Notes: generated from the letters alone by a model not told the origin. DNA of 57,000 nucleotides from Neobacillus sp. CF12 (GCF_030348765.1 NZ_JAUCEU010000007.1:3528001-3585000); one strand, 5' to 3'. Positions 28,555-37,414 are shown, counted from the stretch's first letter. Numbers and translations: made by a program.

Positions 28555-28600
28555 AAAAGGGCCTTCCACCAGTTCAGTAACCGATGGAAGGCCTTCATTT
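28555..28600 (-). terminator. Terminator hairpin of module C
   Basis: GAAGGCCTTCCATCG / GGTGGAAGGCCC stem on the minus strand followed by TTTTTTTATTA. Closely related in sequence to the hairpin at 19021-19057. Confidence 0.75.
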
Positions 28601-28637
28601 ATTATGGAAAAAAATTACCTCAAGGCTTTCTGATGTT

Positions 28638-28657
28638 TATTACATCATAAAACCCGT
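28638..28657 (-). repeat. groEL 3'-end-like repeat, copy C (weak)
   Basis: Shares ATGATGTAA with the groEL end and, like copies A and B, continues with ATA and a CCTTG further on. About 14 of 19 positions match groEL. Too weak on its own; supported by the terminator at the expected distance. Confidence 0.3.
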
Positions 28658-28928
28658 AAGATGAGAGTGTGTAATATCGTTAAGGTTAGGTGCAAAAAGT
28701 GCGAGTTTATCAGAGTTCGGTTAATTTCTATCTGTAATATCTTTAATGGTAATTAACCTTTTTTTACAAGATTGCGTTAAAAAAATGTTAGCGTCCTTAC
28801 AAACATTCTTAACTTCCCCTTTCGGAATTACCTAAAAATACCCATATAAGCATTATGCGAATGCCAATGAAAAATTAAAATTCATTTTCCACTAATGTAT
28901 GAATTAGCTTTATCAGCCAAGAATAGAG

Positions 28929-29027
28929 TCAAATTTGCACGTCTTCTATTGTTCCAAAGTGGCAAACGGGATTTTTTTCCAATACTGCATTTAAACTTTC
29001 TTCTGTTGGATAATTAACTCTCATCAT
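28929..29027 (-). CDS. Short open frame, possibly part of a decayed gene
   Basis: A 32-codon frame with ATG ATG start after CAGGAG (product begins MMRVNYPTEESLNAVLEK). Protein-like, unrecognised, immediately downstream of another fragment at 29042-29290; the two may be pieces of one small operon or gene. Confidence 0.25.
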   Translation of the reverse strand: MMRVNYPTEESLNAVLEKNPVCHFGTIEDVQI

Positions 29028-29041
29028 TTCTCCTGAATCAA

Positions 29042-29290
29042 TTAATCGAGGTTCGCTTGCTCTAACATTTCCTTTAGAGGACTCTTCGGAAAATTGCTTT
29101 CATCATACAATTTTTCTATAAATTCTTGGAACATATCATACCTTTTAAAATATGTATAAACATGCTCCGTTTTTCTAAATAAGATTATCTCTATTAGGTT
29201 CATTATTTCCTTTAACTCTAAGTCCTCTATTTCTAGTTTATCTAAAATAACATAAAATTGAATAACAACATTTGTGAGTGTTTCGTGTGA
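29042..29290 (-). pseudogene. Unrecognised gene remnant
   Basis: An 82-codon open frame without a usable start near its 5' end. The translation ends YDESNFPKSPLKEMLEQAN-LD and has an amphipathic, coding-like composition. It lies between the tctC terminator area and module C. Not assigned to a family. Confidence 0.3.
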
Positions 29291-29324
29291 TTAAAAAGGT
29301 GTCGCACTTTTGTCCCATAAGTGC

Positions 29325-30344
29325 CTATTTTCGAATTCCTGTCTTTTCAGCCAATTTCGTAAAACTATCTTTTTCCTTATTTACCGCTTTTGTAAATTCT
29401 TCAGCGTTTAAGTAGGATGGCTGCAGTTTGACTTTCTCTAATTCTTTGACAAATTGTTCATCTTTTTCCATTTTCGCTATAGTTGAATCCCATTTTTTTA
29501 TAATTTCATCAGGTGTGCCCTTAGCAAAGGATAATCCAGTCCACCACTTTACTGTCAAACCTTTAAATCCTTCCTCCTCCACAGTCGGAACTTCCGGGAA
29601 AAGCGGGCTTCGTTTTGCAGATTGAACGGCTAGAATTTTAATTTTTCCTGATTCTGCAAGGGAATATAACTCTCCAACTGTATGTACGGCTAAAACGACG
29701 TGACCGCCCGCTACCTTGGCTGCAGAGTCACTGGATCCTTCAGATGAAACCATACTTGTTTTTTTATAATCAACACCAATAGAATCAAGCCATTCGGCTA
29801 CACCAAAGGCTGAAAAACCGGCTGGTCCTACACTGGCCCACGTTAGTTTTTCCGGATTTTTCTTAACCCAATCTGATAACTCTTTGAAACTATTGAACTG
29901 GGAATCTGATTTTACTGCATAAGCCAAAGTTCCTTCCGCAATCCGAGAAACAAACTTATTGTCTTTTGCCGTTAATGTTGGATTGGAATTACCTGCTTCA
30001 TACATCGTTGATGTGGAGTTATTATTTACTAAAACAGTATAGCCATCTGCTTTTGCTTCCTTTAAAGCGTACTGCGCCCCAATGATTCCCCCGCCGCCTG
30101 GTTTATTGGTAACAACAACGGGTTGCCCCCATTCCTTGCTCAAATATTCACCTACAGCTCTAGCTGCCAAATCCACCCCGCCTCCTGCTGCAAAGGGAAC
30201 AACCAGTTCAATTTGCCTTGCCGGATAGGAATTCACCTTTTTATCTTCGACGGATGCCGTTTCTTTCGTATCGTTAGAGCAGCCTGTCAAAATAACCATT
30301 AACAGTAATAAAGCCGAAAAAACGCTTGATAAAACCTTCCTCAT
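29325..30344 (-). CDS. tctC: Tripartite tricarboxylate transporter, substrate-binding lipoprotein (TctC family)
   Basis: A 339-aa Bug/TctC-type binding protein. The lipobox LTGC (Cys about 22) is followed by the family text YPARQIELVVPFAAGGGVDLAARAVG and KPGGGGIIGA. It binds the carboxylate substrate for the TctA-TctB membrane pair encoded just upstream. The operon context (suyAB, two dehydrogenases) suggests sulfolactate; by analogy with the SlcH component of Chromohalobacter. Ligand identity is inference. Confidence 0.85.
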   Translation of the reverse strand: MRKVLSSVFSALLLLMVILTGCSNDTKETASVEDKKVNSYPARQIELVVPFAAGGGVDLAARAVGEYLSKEWGQPVVVTNKPGGGGIIGAQYALKEAKADGYTVLVNNNSTSTMYEAGNSNPTLTAKDNKFVSRIAEGTLAYAVKSDSQFNSFKELSDWVKKNPEKLTWASVGPAGFSAFGVAEWLDSIGVDYKKTSMVSSEGSSDSAAKVAGGHVVLAVHTVGELYSLAESGKIKILAVQSAKRSPLFPEVPTVEEEGFKGLTVKWWTGLSFAKGTPDEIIKKWDSTIAKMEKDEQFVKELEKVKLQPSYLNAEEFTKAVNKEKDSFTKLAEKTGIRK

Positions 30345-30368
30345 ATTCTTTCCTCCAATTTTGTATGT

Positions 30369-31886
30369 TTATGAAAATTCCATTTGTTCTCCGGTCTCCT
30401 GGATGATTCGCTTTTTCGTCCGTTTCATTAACATGATGGAGATGATCATTAAGAACCCCGCCAACAGAAGTAATGTTAGGGATATAGGCCTTTGGAAAAA
30501 AATCAACACATTTCCTGATGATATTTCCAGTGATTGAATAAAAGAACTCTCCATTTTTGGACCTAAGACTAAGCATAAAACGAAAGGGATAAGTGGCCAC
30601 TGAAATTTATGGAACAGATATCCAAATATTCCGAAAGTAATCGCGACAACCACGTCAAACATACTGTTTCGAACAGTGTAAGCCCCTATTACACTAACCA
30701 TCAAAATCACAGGACCCAAAATCCCAAAAGGGACTTCCGTTAGCTTGGCCCATAACCCGATCAAGGGAAGATTTAAGATTAGCAGAATAATATTTCCAAT
30801 GAACATACTGGCAATAACGGTCCATACCAGCTGGCTGTTTTGTTCAAAAAGGACAGGTCCCGGGGTTAATCCATAGATCATCAATGCTGCTAATAAAATC
30901 GCAAGAGGCGGGGATGCCGGAATTCCTAATGCCAATAATGGGATAAAGCCCCCCGAGCTTGTCGCATTATTGGCAGATTCTGGACCTGCCACTCCTTCAA
31001 TTGCACCATTCCCAAACTTCTCCGGACTCTTTGACACCTTTCTTTCCAAGTCATAGGATAGGAAAGAAGTGATGGTCGCAGATACTCCCGGTAAAATTCC
31101 GAGAAAGAACCCAAGCAGGCTTCCTCTTAGAATAGGGGAGAAACTCTTTTTCATATCCTCCTTATTTGGGTAGGCGTTTTTTATCCGTTGATGGTTGATA
31201 CTAACCCGTTTTTCCTCTAGTCCTTTTAAGACTTCCGTTATGGCAAATAATCCAATGATCACGCTAATCATCTCGAATCCGCCATTAATTGCATCAACCC
31301 CAAAATCAAATCTTGGCATGCCGCTTGAAATGCCAATTCCTACAAGAGAAATTAAAAACCCAAACAAGCCCATAATGATTGACTTTACTAAAGAGAAGCC
31401 GGTTAGATTAAATAGGATAAATAATGCAATAAGCATTAAGGTAAAGTACTCCGGCGGTCCAAACTTTAAAGCCTGATCTGCCAGGATAGGGGCAAATAGA
31501 ACAAGGCCAATTAAACCAATAATACCCGCAATGAATGATCCTATGGCGGCAACGCCGAGTGCAGCTCCTGCTCTCCCCATTTTGGCTAATGGATAACCGT
31601 CTAGCGTTGTTGGTACTGATGAGGCTTCACCAGGTATATTCATTAAAATGGCTGTCGTAGATCCCCCATACATCGACCCATAATAGATTCCAGCCATCAT
31701 CATAATTCCTTGTGCCGGTTCAAGAATAGTCGTCAATGGCAAAAGGATGGCAATTGCTGATGTTGGTCCAAGTCCCGGAAGTACTCCGACAAGTGTTCCA
31801 AGCAACGAACCCATTACTACAATCAATAGATTGAAAGGGGTAAGAACTTCACTAAACCCATGTAAAAGATACATGATTGATTCCAT
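30369..31886 (-). CDS. tctA: Tripartite tricarboxylate transporter, large membrane subunit (TctA family)
   Basis: A 505-aa protein with about 11-12 membrane segments. TctA motifs are GVLPGLGPTSAIAILLPLT (about 38-56), YYGSMYGGSTTAILMNIPGEASSVPT, and PGVSATITSFLSYDLERK with GNGAIEGVAGPESANNA. It forms the solute channel with TctB. The ATG follows GGGGG. Between tctB and tctC in one operon. Confidence 0.92.
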   Translation of the reverse strand: MESIMYLLHGFSEVLTPFNLLIVVMGSLLGTLVGVLPGLGPTSAIAILLPLTTILEPAQGIMMMAGIYYGSMYGGSTTAILMNIPGEASSVPTTLDGYPLAKMGRAGAALGVAAIGSFIAGIIGLIGLVLFAPILADQALKFGPPEYFTLMLIALFILFNLTGFSLVKSIIMGLFGFLISLVGIGISSGMPRFDFGVDAINGGFEMISVIIGLFAITEVLKGLEEKRVSINHQRIKNAYPNKEDMKKSFSPILRGSLLGFFLGILPGVSATITSFLSYDLERKVSKSPEKFGNGAIEGVAGPESANNATSSGGFIPLLALGIPASPPLAILLAALMIYGLTPGPVLFEQNSQLVWTVIASMFIGNIILLILNLPLIGLWAKLTEVPFGILGPVILMVSVIGAYTVRNSMFDVVVAITFGIFGYLFHKFQWPLIPFVLCLVLGPKMESSFIQSLEISSGNVLIFFQRPISLTLLLLAGFLMIISIMLMKRTKKRIIQETGEQMEFS

Positions 31887-31905
31887 TTTTTTTGCTTCCC
31901 CCTTT

Positions 31906-32370
31906 CTAAAAAGGCCAAGTGATACTTGGAAAAGGTGTTTTTAGTAAGACAATAAATAAAAAGTACAACATAGTAGTCAGGACACCCGCTACAAGGATAG
32001 AAAAAATCCACCGATAGCTTCCGATTATTTTAATTAAACAGACAAACGTAATAACCGTACTGAAAAAATAACCAATGAATTCGATTAAAAGACAATAAAT
32101 AAATAAACTGCCGATCGAAACGATCATAATGAAAGCTGTTCTTCCTCTAGGCAGGACAGGGTCTTTTTTCTCTTTACTGTTACGTTCAAATAGAAGGAAC
32201 CCTCCAGAGATAACAAGAAAAACACCGATCAATCCCGGAAACGTATGATCTCCGGTCAGGATTCTATTTCCATAAGGAAAAAGTCTAATAGCTTCAAAGA
32301 TAGACAAACACCCTAAAATGATTGAGATAATGGCACCAATTCTGTCCGGAGAAATAAACTTTATTTGCAT
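31906..32370 (-). CDS. tctB: Tripartite tricarboxylate transporter, small membrane subunit (TctB family)
   Basis: A 154-aa protein with four hydrophobic segments and the TctB layout (ISIILGCLSIFEAIRLFP; FPGLIGVFLVISGGFLLF; GYFFSTVITFVCLIKIIG). Its start codon overlaps the restored 3' end of the gntR-type regulator gene by 10 bp. Confidence 0.82.
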   Translation of the reverse strand: MQIKFISPDRIGAIISIILGCLSIFEAIRLFPYGNRILTGDHTFPGLIGVFLVISGGFLLFERNSKEKKDPVLPRGRTAFIMIVSIGSLFIYCLLIEFIGYFFSTVITFVCLIKIIGSYRWIFSILVAGVLTTMLYFLFIVLLKTPFPSITWPF

Positions 32371-33094
32371 TCGATCTCTCCTTCCTGTGTTCCGGCTTTT
32401 AATGTCTGTTCAACACTATCTAAATGCTTCTCCATATACTCTCTTGCTTTTTCTGCATTACGTGCTTTTATCATTTCCGCTATTTTTACATGTTCATTCC
32501 AAGAATATTGGATACGTTCTGTATTTTAGCAGTTTCCTTTCTCATAGATCGGAGCTGCCCGGTAAGATTCATCATCATGCGAATTGCTAATGCATTATGC
32601 GAAAGCTTTACGATTATTAAGTGGAATTCCTGGTCTCTGTTAGACAAACTTGACTTTTCTAGTTTATCCGCTTTTATCAGCTGGATGGTTTCTACCACAT
32701 ATTGATATAAATCATTTACCTGTTTATCAGTTGCTCTCTCAACTGCCCAAACCACCGCTTGTGTCTCAATGAGCTTTCTGATTTCAAACAAATCCGCAAA
32801 TTGGTCATTCCTAACAAAGAAATGATCGGTCAATGAATGCAAATTGGTATTGTCATTCATTACAAAAGCACCATGTCCGTGTTTGATCTCGATTAATCCC
32901 AATGTCGAGAGAATTTTATAAGATTCTCTTATCGTGTTTCTGCTTACATTAAGCTGCTGTGAAAGCTCCCTTTCAGCTGGCAATTTTTCTCCAAGCTTTA
33001 ATTCTCCACTTTTGATGAGACGCTTAAATTCTTCCACAATCTTACTTGGAACCGTAGAACGATCAAACTTTAATTGCTCAAACATCCGATCCAC
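32361..33094 (-). pseudogene. GntR/FadR-subfamily regulator, frameshifted near its 3' end (suyR-like)
   Basis: The frame from 33094 encodes an N-terminal winged helix (SKIVEEFKRLIKSGELKLGEKLPAERELSQQLNVSRNTIRESYKIL) and an FCD ligand domain, but stops early at 32486 after 202 residues. The FCD text resumes in another frame downstream (TERIQYSWNEHVKIAEMI, then EKAREYMEKHLDSVEQ) and ends at 32361, overlapping tctB. Adding one base at the A4 run on the minus strand (32527-32524) joins both parts into a normal-length protein of about 244 aa. Either a real loss of function or a homopolymer error. It sits inside the operon it probably controls. Confidence 0.85.
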
Positions 33095-34139
33095 CGGGAA
33101 TATCCAATTTGAACTTTTCTGCCAGTACCTTTAGTTCTTTCCTAACTTCAGCTGGTAAAGGAATGCCTGATTCCAGTCTTTCACTGTACGATTTTTCCCT
33201 GCGCTCTCCTGGATAAAGAATCGAATCGACTCCTTCTTTTTTAGGACTATTCTTGATTTGAGATAACATGGTTTTCAACATTTCTGAAAAATCATAGAGC
33301 GGAAGGAACTTTTCAATGTCAATTAAGAGAAAGAAATGGCCAACGTTTGCTTTTTCATGTGAATCTTCATAGATACTGTTTACATTTGGACCATATGCTG
33401 CTTTTGTTAAGATTCCTGAAAGGATCTCAACAGCGAGAGCCCAGCCGTATCCTTTTACTCCTCCTGAAGGAAGTACAGCCCCAAGTAAAGCCGCCTTAGG
33501 ATCTTCGGTATCCTCCCCATTTTGGTCGATGGCCCAGCCTTTTGGAATGGAGGTTCCTTCTTTAGCGGCAGAGATGATTTTTCCTCTTGCCACTAAACTT
33601 GCAGACATATCGATGATACAATCGGGTTGATTGTTGACAGGAAAGCCAAAAGCAATAGGGTTGGTGCCGAAAAATGCTTCCTTCCCACCCCAAGGCGGGA
33701 TTCCTGGAGGAGAATTAGTCATGACAATGGTTGCCAGACCTTCTTTACAGCCTAATTGACAGTAATAAGAAGCAGTGCCGAAGTGATTGCTATTTCTAAT
33801 TCCAATAGCAGCGATACCAGTTTCCTTTGCAAGGGCAATACCCTCTTTTAGAGCATGATAAGAAACCGCCTGTCCCAGACCATTGTCACCATCTACTGAT
33901 AAGACCGATAACGCTTTTTTCTGAATCGAAATGGAAGGGGTCGGATTAATCCGCCCATCCTCCATTCCTTTAGAATAAATAGCTAACCTGCTAATGCCAT
34001 GGCTGCTGACGCCTTCCAGGTCCGCCCTCACTAAAGATTCCGCAACAACATCGGCATCTTCCTGATTCACATTTTGACTTTTTAATACATTTACTATAAA
34101 TTCTGTTAAATGTTCCGCTTTGTAAATCACCAATTCCAT
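33078..34139 (-). CDS. comC: Malate/L-lactate dehydrogenase-family oxidoreductase, probable (R)-sulfolactate dehydrogenase
   Basis: A 353-aa NAD(P)-dependent member of the Ldh2/YlbC/ComC family (SHGISRLAIYSKGMEDGRINP; GIRNSNHFGTASYYCQ; MTNSPPGIPPWGGKEAFFGTNPIAFGFP; GGVKGYGWALAVEILSG). In sulfolactate degraders ComC works with SlcC to interconvert the enantiomers through sulfopyruvate. The family also contains malate, ureidoglycolate and 2,3-diketogulonate enzymes. ATG 34139 is preferred over the GTG three bases earlier because of AAAAGG spacing. It overlaps the regulator gene by 17 bp. Confidence 0.72.
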   Translation of the reverse strand: MELVIYKAEHLTEFIVNVLKSQNVNQEDADVVAESLVRADLEGVSSHGISRLAIYSKGMEDGRINPTPSISIQKKALSVLSVDGDNGLGQAVSYHALKEGIALAKETGIAAIGIRNSNHFGTASYYCQLGCKEGLATIVMTNSPPGIPPWGGKEAFFGTNPIAFGFPVNNQPDCIIDMSASLVARGKIISAAKEGTSIPKGWAIDQNGEDTEDPKAALLGAVLPSGGVKGYGWALAVEILSGILTKAAYGPNVNSIYEDSHEKANVGHFFLLIDIEKFLPLYDFSEMLKTMLSQIKNSPKKEGVDSILYPGERREKSYSERLESGIPLPAEVRKELKVLAEKFKLDIPGGSDV

Positions 34140-34159
34140 CACTGCCTTTTAATTAACGT

Positions 34160-35107
34160 TTATTTTACAACCATCAGGGAATCCATTCCTTTAAGAACCT
34201 TTACTACTTCCTCACAGATCATATTCGTAACTCTCTCTTGTGATTCCGTTGTTAACCCGGCGATATGTGGAGTGATGATAATTCGTTTATTGTTTAATAA
34301 AAAATGGTCAGGTTCTACAGGTTCTTTATCTAATACATCTAAATAGGCTCCTGTAATTTCCCCTGATTCAACTGCTTCTAATAGAGCATGTTCGTTTACG
34401 ATCCCGCCTCGTGATGTATTAATAAGAAATGCTTCTTTTTTCATTAAATTAAATTCTGGCGAACTAAACATAGAACGTGTTTCAAGTGTTAATGGAGTGT
34501 GGATGCTAATGAAATCTGACTCTAAAAGTAATTGATGAAATGGAATCTTTTCGATTCCTGTTTCGACAAACGGGAAACTTAAATCATGTAAATAAGGATC
34601 ATAACCAACTACCTTCATACCAAAGGCTAAGGCACGCTTGGCAATCCTATGGCCAATATCTCCGGTTCCAACTAATCCTAACGTTTTTCCGTATATCTCA
34701 TTTCCAGTAAATCGTTGTCTGTTCCAATTCCCAAGGTTTACATCTTCAGCCGCGATAGAAAGTGACCGATTGGCATTCAAAATCGCTGACATTACGTACT
34801 CTGCAACAGAAATGGAATTGGCATTTTGGGCTGAAACAATCTTAACTTTTTGCTGGTTCGCAGCTTGTAGATCGATATTATCTAGACCAACTCCCAATCT
34901 GCCAATTACCTTCAGCCGTTTTGCTGCAGTAATCACGTTTCGGTCCACAATGGTTTGATTTCTGACTATTAACGCATCCGCTTCTATCATTTCATTAATC
35001 AACTTCTCTTTATTTGCCCATAAATCCGGGATTTCTTCTACTTGGCCCATGATGTTTAGCCGAGAAATACCGGAAGAAGACATCTTTTCTGAAATAATAA
35101 TTTTCAT
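34160..35107 (-). CDS. slcC: D-2-hydroxyacid dehydrogenase, probable (S)-sulfolactate dehydrogenase
   Basis: A 315-aa protein of the D-isomer-specific 2-hydroxyacid dehydrogenase family. Rossmann motif GLVGTGDIGHRIAKRALAFG (about 145-164), catalytic Arg in LINTSRGGIVNE, Glu in DVLDKEPVEPDH and His in ITPHIAGLT. It resembles SerA-type enzymes without the regulatory ACT domain. In the order suyA-suyB-slcC-comC it fits SlcC, which oxidises (S)-sulfolactate to sulfopyruvate. The substrate is inferred from neighbours only. Confidence 0.7.
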   Translation of the reverse strand: MKIIISEKMSSSGISRLNIMGQVEEIPDLWANKEKLINEMIEADALIVRNQTIVDRNVITAAKRLKVIGRLGVGLDNIDLQAANQQKVKIVSAQNANSISVAEYVMSAILNANRSLSIAAEDVNLGNWNRQRFTGNEIYGKTLGLVGTGDIGHRIAKRALAFGMKVVGYDPYLHDLSFPFVETGIEKIPFHQLLLESDFISIHTPLTLETRSMFSSPEFNLMKKEAFLINTSRGGIVNEHALLEAVESGEITGAYLDVLDKEPVEPDHFLLNNKRIIITPHIAGLTTESQERVTNMICEEVVKVLKGMDSLMVVK

Positions 35108-35118
35108 TTTCTCCTCGC

Positions 35119-36273
35119 TTAGGCACTACGATAAAGTTTAGTAAGGACAAATTCTCTATGTCCGAGACTTTCAGCAGCGGTTAAACGACCGTTAATCGTT
35201 CTAATTAACATGTGTAATAATTGATCCCCAGCTTGGTGAAGGTTATATTCCCGCTTTAGCAAACCAGTCACATCCACATCAATATGCTCTGACATCGTCT
35301 CTACCGTAATCGGATTTGCTGAGATTTTGATAACAGGTACGATCGGATTGCCAATTATATTCCCCTGGCCTGTTGGGAAGAAATGGACAACCGCTCCCCC
35401 GGCTGCCATTAAAGTTATGCACTCGGCGGCAGCAGATGAAGTATCCATAAAATTCAAGCCGGTTTTTGTCGGTGCCTCTGCTGGACCTAATGCATCGACT
35501 ACTTTTTTAGTGCCTGTTTTTTCAATATTTCCAAGCGCTTTTTCTTCGATAGTTGTAAGTCCTCCCCTAATATTACCTTCTGTCGGCTGACTTCCAAGCA
35601 GGTCAACACCTTTTGATTGAATTTCTTCTATATAATTGTTATAAATTTCTAAAAACTTAACTTTTACTTCAGGTGTCTCACAACGGTCGACGATTAAATG
35701 TTCCCCCCCGGTTAATTCCGATGTCTCGCCAAAAAATACCGTTCCGCCTCCATCAACTAACCGGTCAACTACATTACCTACCGTTGGGCACGACCCCAAT
35801 CCTGTCGTCGTATCCGACTCGCCGCATTTGATACTTACTAGAATTTCAGAGAGCTCAACTGGTTCCCTTTGGATTTCTGAAGCCAGTTGAAGGAATTTCT
35901 GGGCTGTTCTTGCTGCTCTCTCAATCGTGGAAAAATCACCATAACGCTCGATAGAATAACCAGCCACAGGTTTTCCTGTTTTCCTAATTCCTTCCACAAT
36001 TCGCTCGGTCCACTTTGGCTCAATCCCAATTACGACAACAGCCGCCACATTTGGATTTGCACCATTTCCTATCATTGTGTTAAAAAATAAATCAAGGTCG
36101 GGTCCATATTGCAATCTGCCGTATGCGTGTGGGATTGCTAATGTCCCAGGTACAATTCTGCCCACTGCTTCTGCTGCAGCATTAGAAATATCATCCACAG
36201 GTAGAATGACTACATGATTTCGAATACCAACTCTTCCATTTTCTCTACGATAACCCCATATAATATTTTCCAT
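35119..36273 (-). CDS. suyB: UxaA-family lyase large subunit, probable (R)-sulfolactate sulfo-lyase SuyB
   Basis: A 384-aa protein related to the catalytic part of altronate/galactarate dehydratases. Conserved text: [22 protein letters not shown] (about 6-27), [18 protein letters not shown] with the likely Fe-S or metal Cys residues, [11 protein letters not shown], and [28 protein letters not shown]. In true altronate dehydratase UxaA this region is fused to the SAF domain; here the SAF part is a separate gene, as in SuyAB. SuyAB cleaves (R)-sulfolactate to pyruvate and sulfite. Start ATG 36273 follows GAGGTGG; the track-length frame begins nine bases earlier at a GTG inside that ribosome site. 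Confidence 0.75.
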   Translation of the reverse strand: MENIIWGYRRENGRVGIRNHVVILPVDDISNAAAEAVGRIVPGTLAIPHAYGRLQYGPDLDLFFNTMIGNGANPNVAAVVVIGIEPKWTERIVEGIRKTGKPVAGYSIERYGDFSTIERAARTAQKFLQLASEIQREPVELSEILVSIKCGESDTTTGLGSCPTVGNVVDRLVDGGGTVFFGETSELTGGEHLIVDRCETPEVKVKFLEIYNNYIEEIQSKGVDLLGSQPTEGNIRGGLTTIEEKALGNIEKTGTKKVVDALGPAEAPTKTGLNFMDTSSAAAECITLMAAGGAVVHFFPTGQGNIIGNPIVPVIKISANPITVETMSEHIDVDVTGLLKREYNLHQAGDQLLHMLIRTINGRLTAAESLGHREFVLTKLYRSA

Positions 36274-36275
36274 TC

Positions 36276-36557
36276 TTACCACCTCGCTGTTTTTAAGTTA
36301 TGTGTATGTACATAACTTCCTTCTTTAATTTCTTCGGTCGCAATTCCAATTGGCACACGGTACTCAATTACCTTACTATTCTCAGTAATATCTTCTAGCG
36401 CAATCTTATGTCCTAGAGGAATATCATGTTTGGAGTTTATTAGAATAGTAGAATCATCCTCCAAATAAACCCCCTGCACATCCTCGCCTGCAGAAATGTC
36501 TGCAATCGCAACTCCAACTGAATCTCCGATGTGATGAACTAAGAATTTGTGTGACAA
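36276..36557 (-). CDS. suyA: SAF-domain small subunit, probable (R)-sulfolactate sulfo-lyase SuyA
   Basis: A 93-aa SAF-domain protein ([45 protein letters not shown]). Its length and the following large subunit gene match the two-subunit sulfolactate sulfo-lyase. Split UxaA-like altronate dehydratases are the main alternative. The start is TTG, ten bases after AAGGAG. First gene of the operon. Confidence 0.72.
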   Translation of the reverse strand: MSHKFLVHHIGDSVGVAIADISAGEDVQGVYLEDDSTILINSKHDIPLGHKIALEDITENSKVIEYRVPIGIATEEIKEGSYVHTHNLKTARW

Positions 36558-36563
36558 TTTACT

Positions 36564-36701
36564 TCAGCTCCTTTTTTTAATATGTGTTTGTTTGAACGTC
36601 CAATGGTCCAACCAATAAAGTAAAAGCAGAACGCCAAGGGCGATAAGGATAGTTCGACCAGTAAATAGGCTGTTCTTTACTAGTTTTTCCAGATTGACAA
36701 A
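36564..36701 (-). pseudogene. Fragment of a membrane protein
   Basis: A 45-codon open frame with no start codon near its beginning. It encodes one strong membrane helix, ILIALGVLLLLYW, and ends in a basic tail (HIKKRS). Probably the 3' end of a lost gene; not identified. The operator-like site at 36604 lies within it, which weakens one or the other interpretation. Confidence 0.3.
36604..36614. promoter_or_regulatory. Candidate GntR/FadR-type operator upstream of suyA
   Basis: TGGTCCAACCA is a palindrome of the form TGGT-N3-ACCA, the pattern bound by many FadR-subfamily regulators. It is 47 bp upstream of suyA. Confidence 0.4.
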
Positions 36702-36744
36702 CTAAGCTAGAACATGATCGAAATGAAATAATGACCCCTTTTTT

Positions 36745-36786
36745 AACAAAAAAAGGCCTTGCACGCTTTTGAAGCGAAGCAAGGCC
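36745..36786 (-). terminator. Orphan terminator in the suy leader
   Basis: AGGCCTTGC-TTCGCTTC / GAAGCG-GCAAGGCCT type stem on the minus strand with a T7 run. No minus-strand gene ends upstream, so it may be an attenuator for suyA or a leftover of a deleted gene. Confidence 0.7.
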
Positions 36787-37076
36787 TACAGTTGTCTGTA
36801 CGGCATATATATTATTCCGATTGGTTAACTATGTTTTAAAATTTACCATAGGCTGGAATATATGTCAATATTATTTTTGAAATATTTTTAAAATGAAATG
36901 TCATTTTGCAGATGCAATTGAAATACGGCTTGCCATTTAAATATATCGTGATCGCGTATCGCCATATAATCGTTCCTTTAGTATTATTACTACGAACAAA
37001 CCGCTGCATAATTAAATGATATTTTTATAATAAAAAGGGTATTCTTTTTTTTCATTTTTGACTAAGGAGAAATAAT

Positions 37077-37163
37077 ATGTTTGCATGGATATATCAGCAC
37101 ATAATAAAAACACCTTTTACTATCTATTTTGTTATAGCATTATTATTTGGAACGATCCGTTAG
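37077..37163 (+). CDS. Possible small membrane protein (28 aa)
   Basis: ATG after AAGGAG with good spacing; the product has one hydrophobic helix (FTIYFVIALLFGTI). Could be a genuine small protein or the truncated start of a longer one. Unrecognised. Confidence 0.35.
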   Translation: MFAWIYQHIIKTPFTIYFVIALLFGTIR

Positions 37164-37187
37164 CTACATGTAACCCAAAAGTGAAAA

Positions 37188-37234
37188 AAGAAGCCTCCCA
37201 AAAGTTTAGTTAACTAATGAGAAGCCTCTTTAAT
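37188..37234 (-). terminator. Terminator of groEL-tail module B
   Basis: AAGAGGCTTCTCAT pairs (with G-T pairs) with TTGGGAGGCTTCTT on the minus strand, followed by TTTTTTC. About 62 bp past the groEL-tail copy. Confidence 0.7.
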
Positions 37235-37291
37235 TTAGATTATGTTAGCAAATTCTTTAAAACCCTTATATACCAAGGGATTCAGCAGATA

Positions 37292-37311
37292 TTACATCAT
37301 GCCGCCCATTC
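37292..37311 (-). repeat. groEL 3'-end repeat, copy B (exact)
   Basis: Twenty consecutive bases identical to groEL 42361-42380, i.e. the last six codons (GMGGMM) and the stop. Identity ends abruptly on the groEL-coding side. Confidence 0.8.
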
Positions 37312-37414
37312 TTTTTTATATAAAATAGAAAGAAATAGAATATAAAAAAGTGCTTCATTTAAGGATTTTGCCAAGATTCGACTAAATAATATTAAATGAG
37401 ACAAATAATAGAAG

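Larger units (their letters stand above)
28377..29324. other. Gene-free decayed region with relic groEL-tail module C
   Basis: Holds a minus-strand terminator (28559-28596), a weak groEL-tail match (28639-28657) and two protein-like minus-strand fragments (28929-29027 and 29042-29290). No intact gene. I read it as an old junction between inserted segments. Confidence 0.5.

Noticed and set aside
35119..36557. Altronate dehydratase UxaA
   Set aside because: UxaA is one fused protein and would be expected with hexuronate genes; here subunits are split and accompanied by two hydroxyacid dehydrogenases and a TTT importer.
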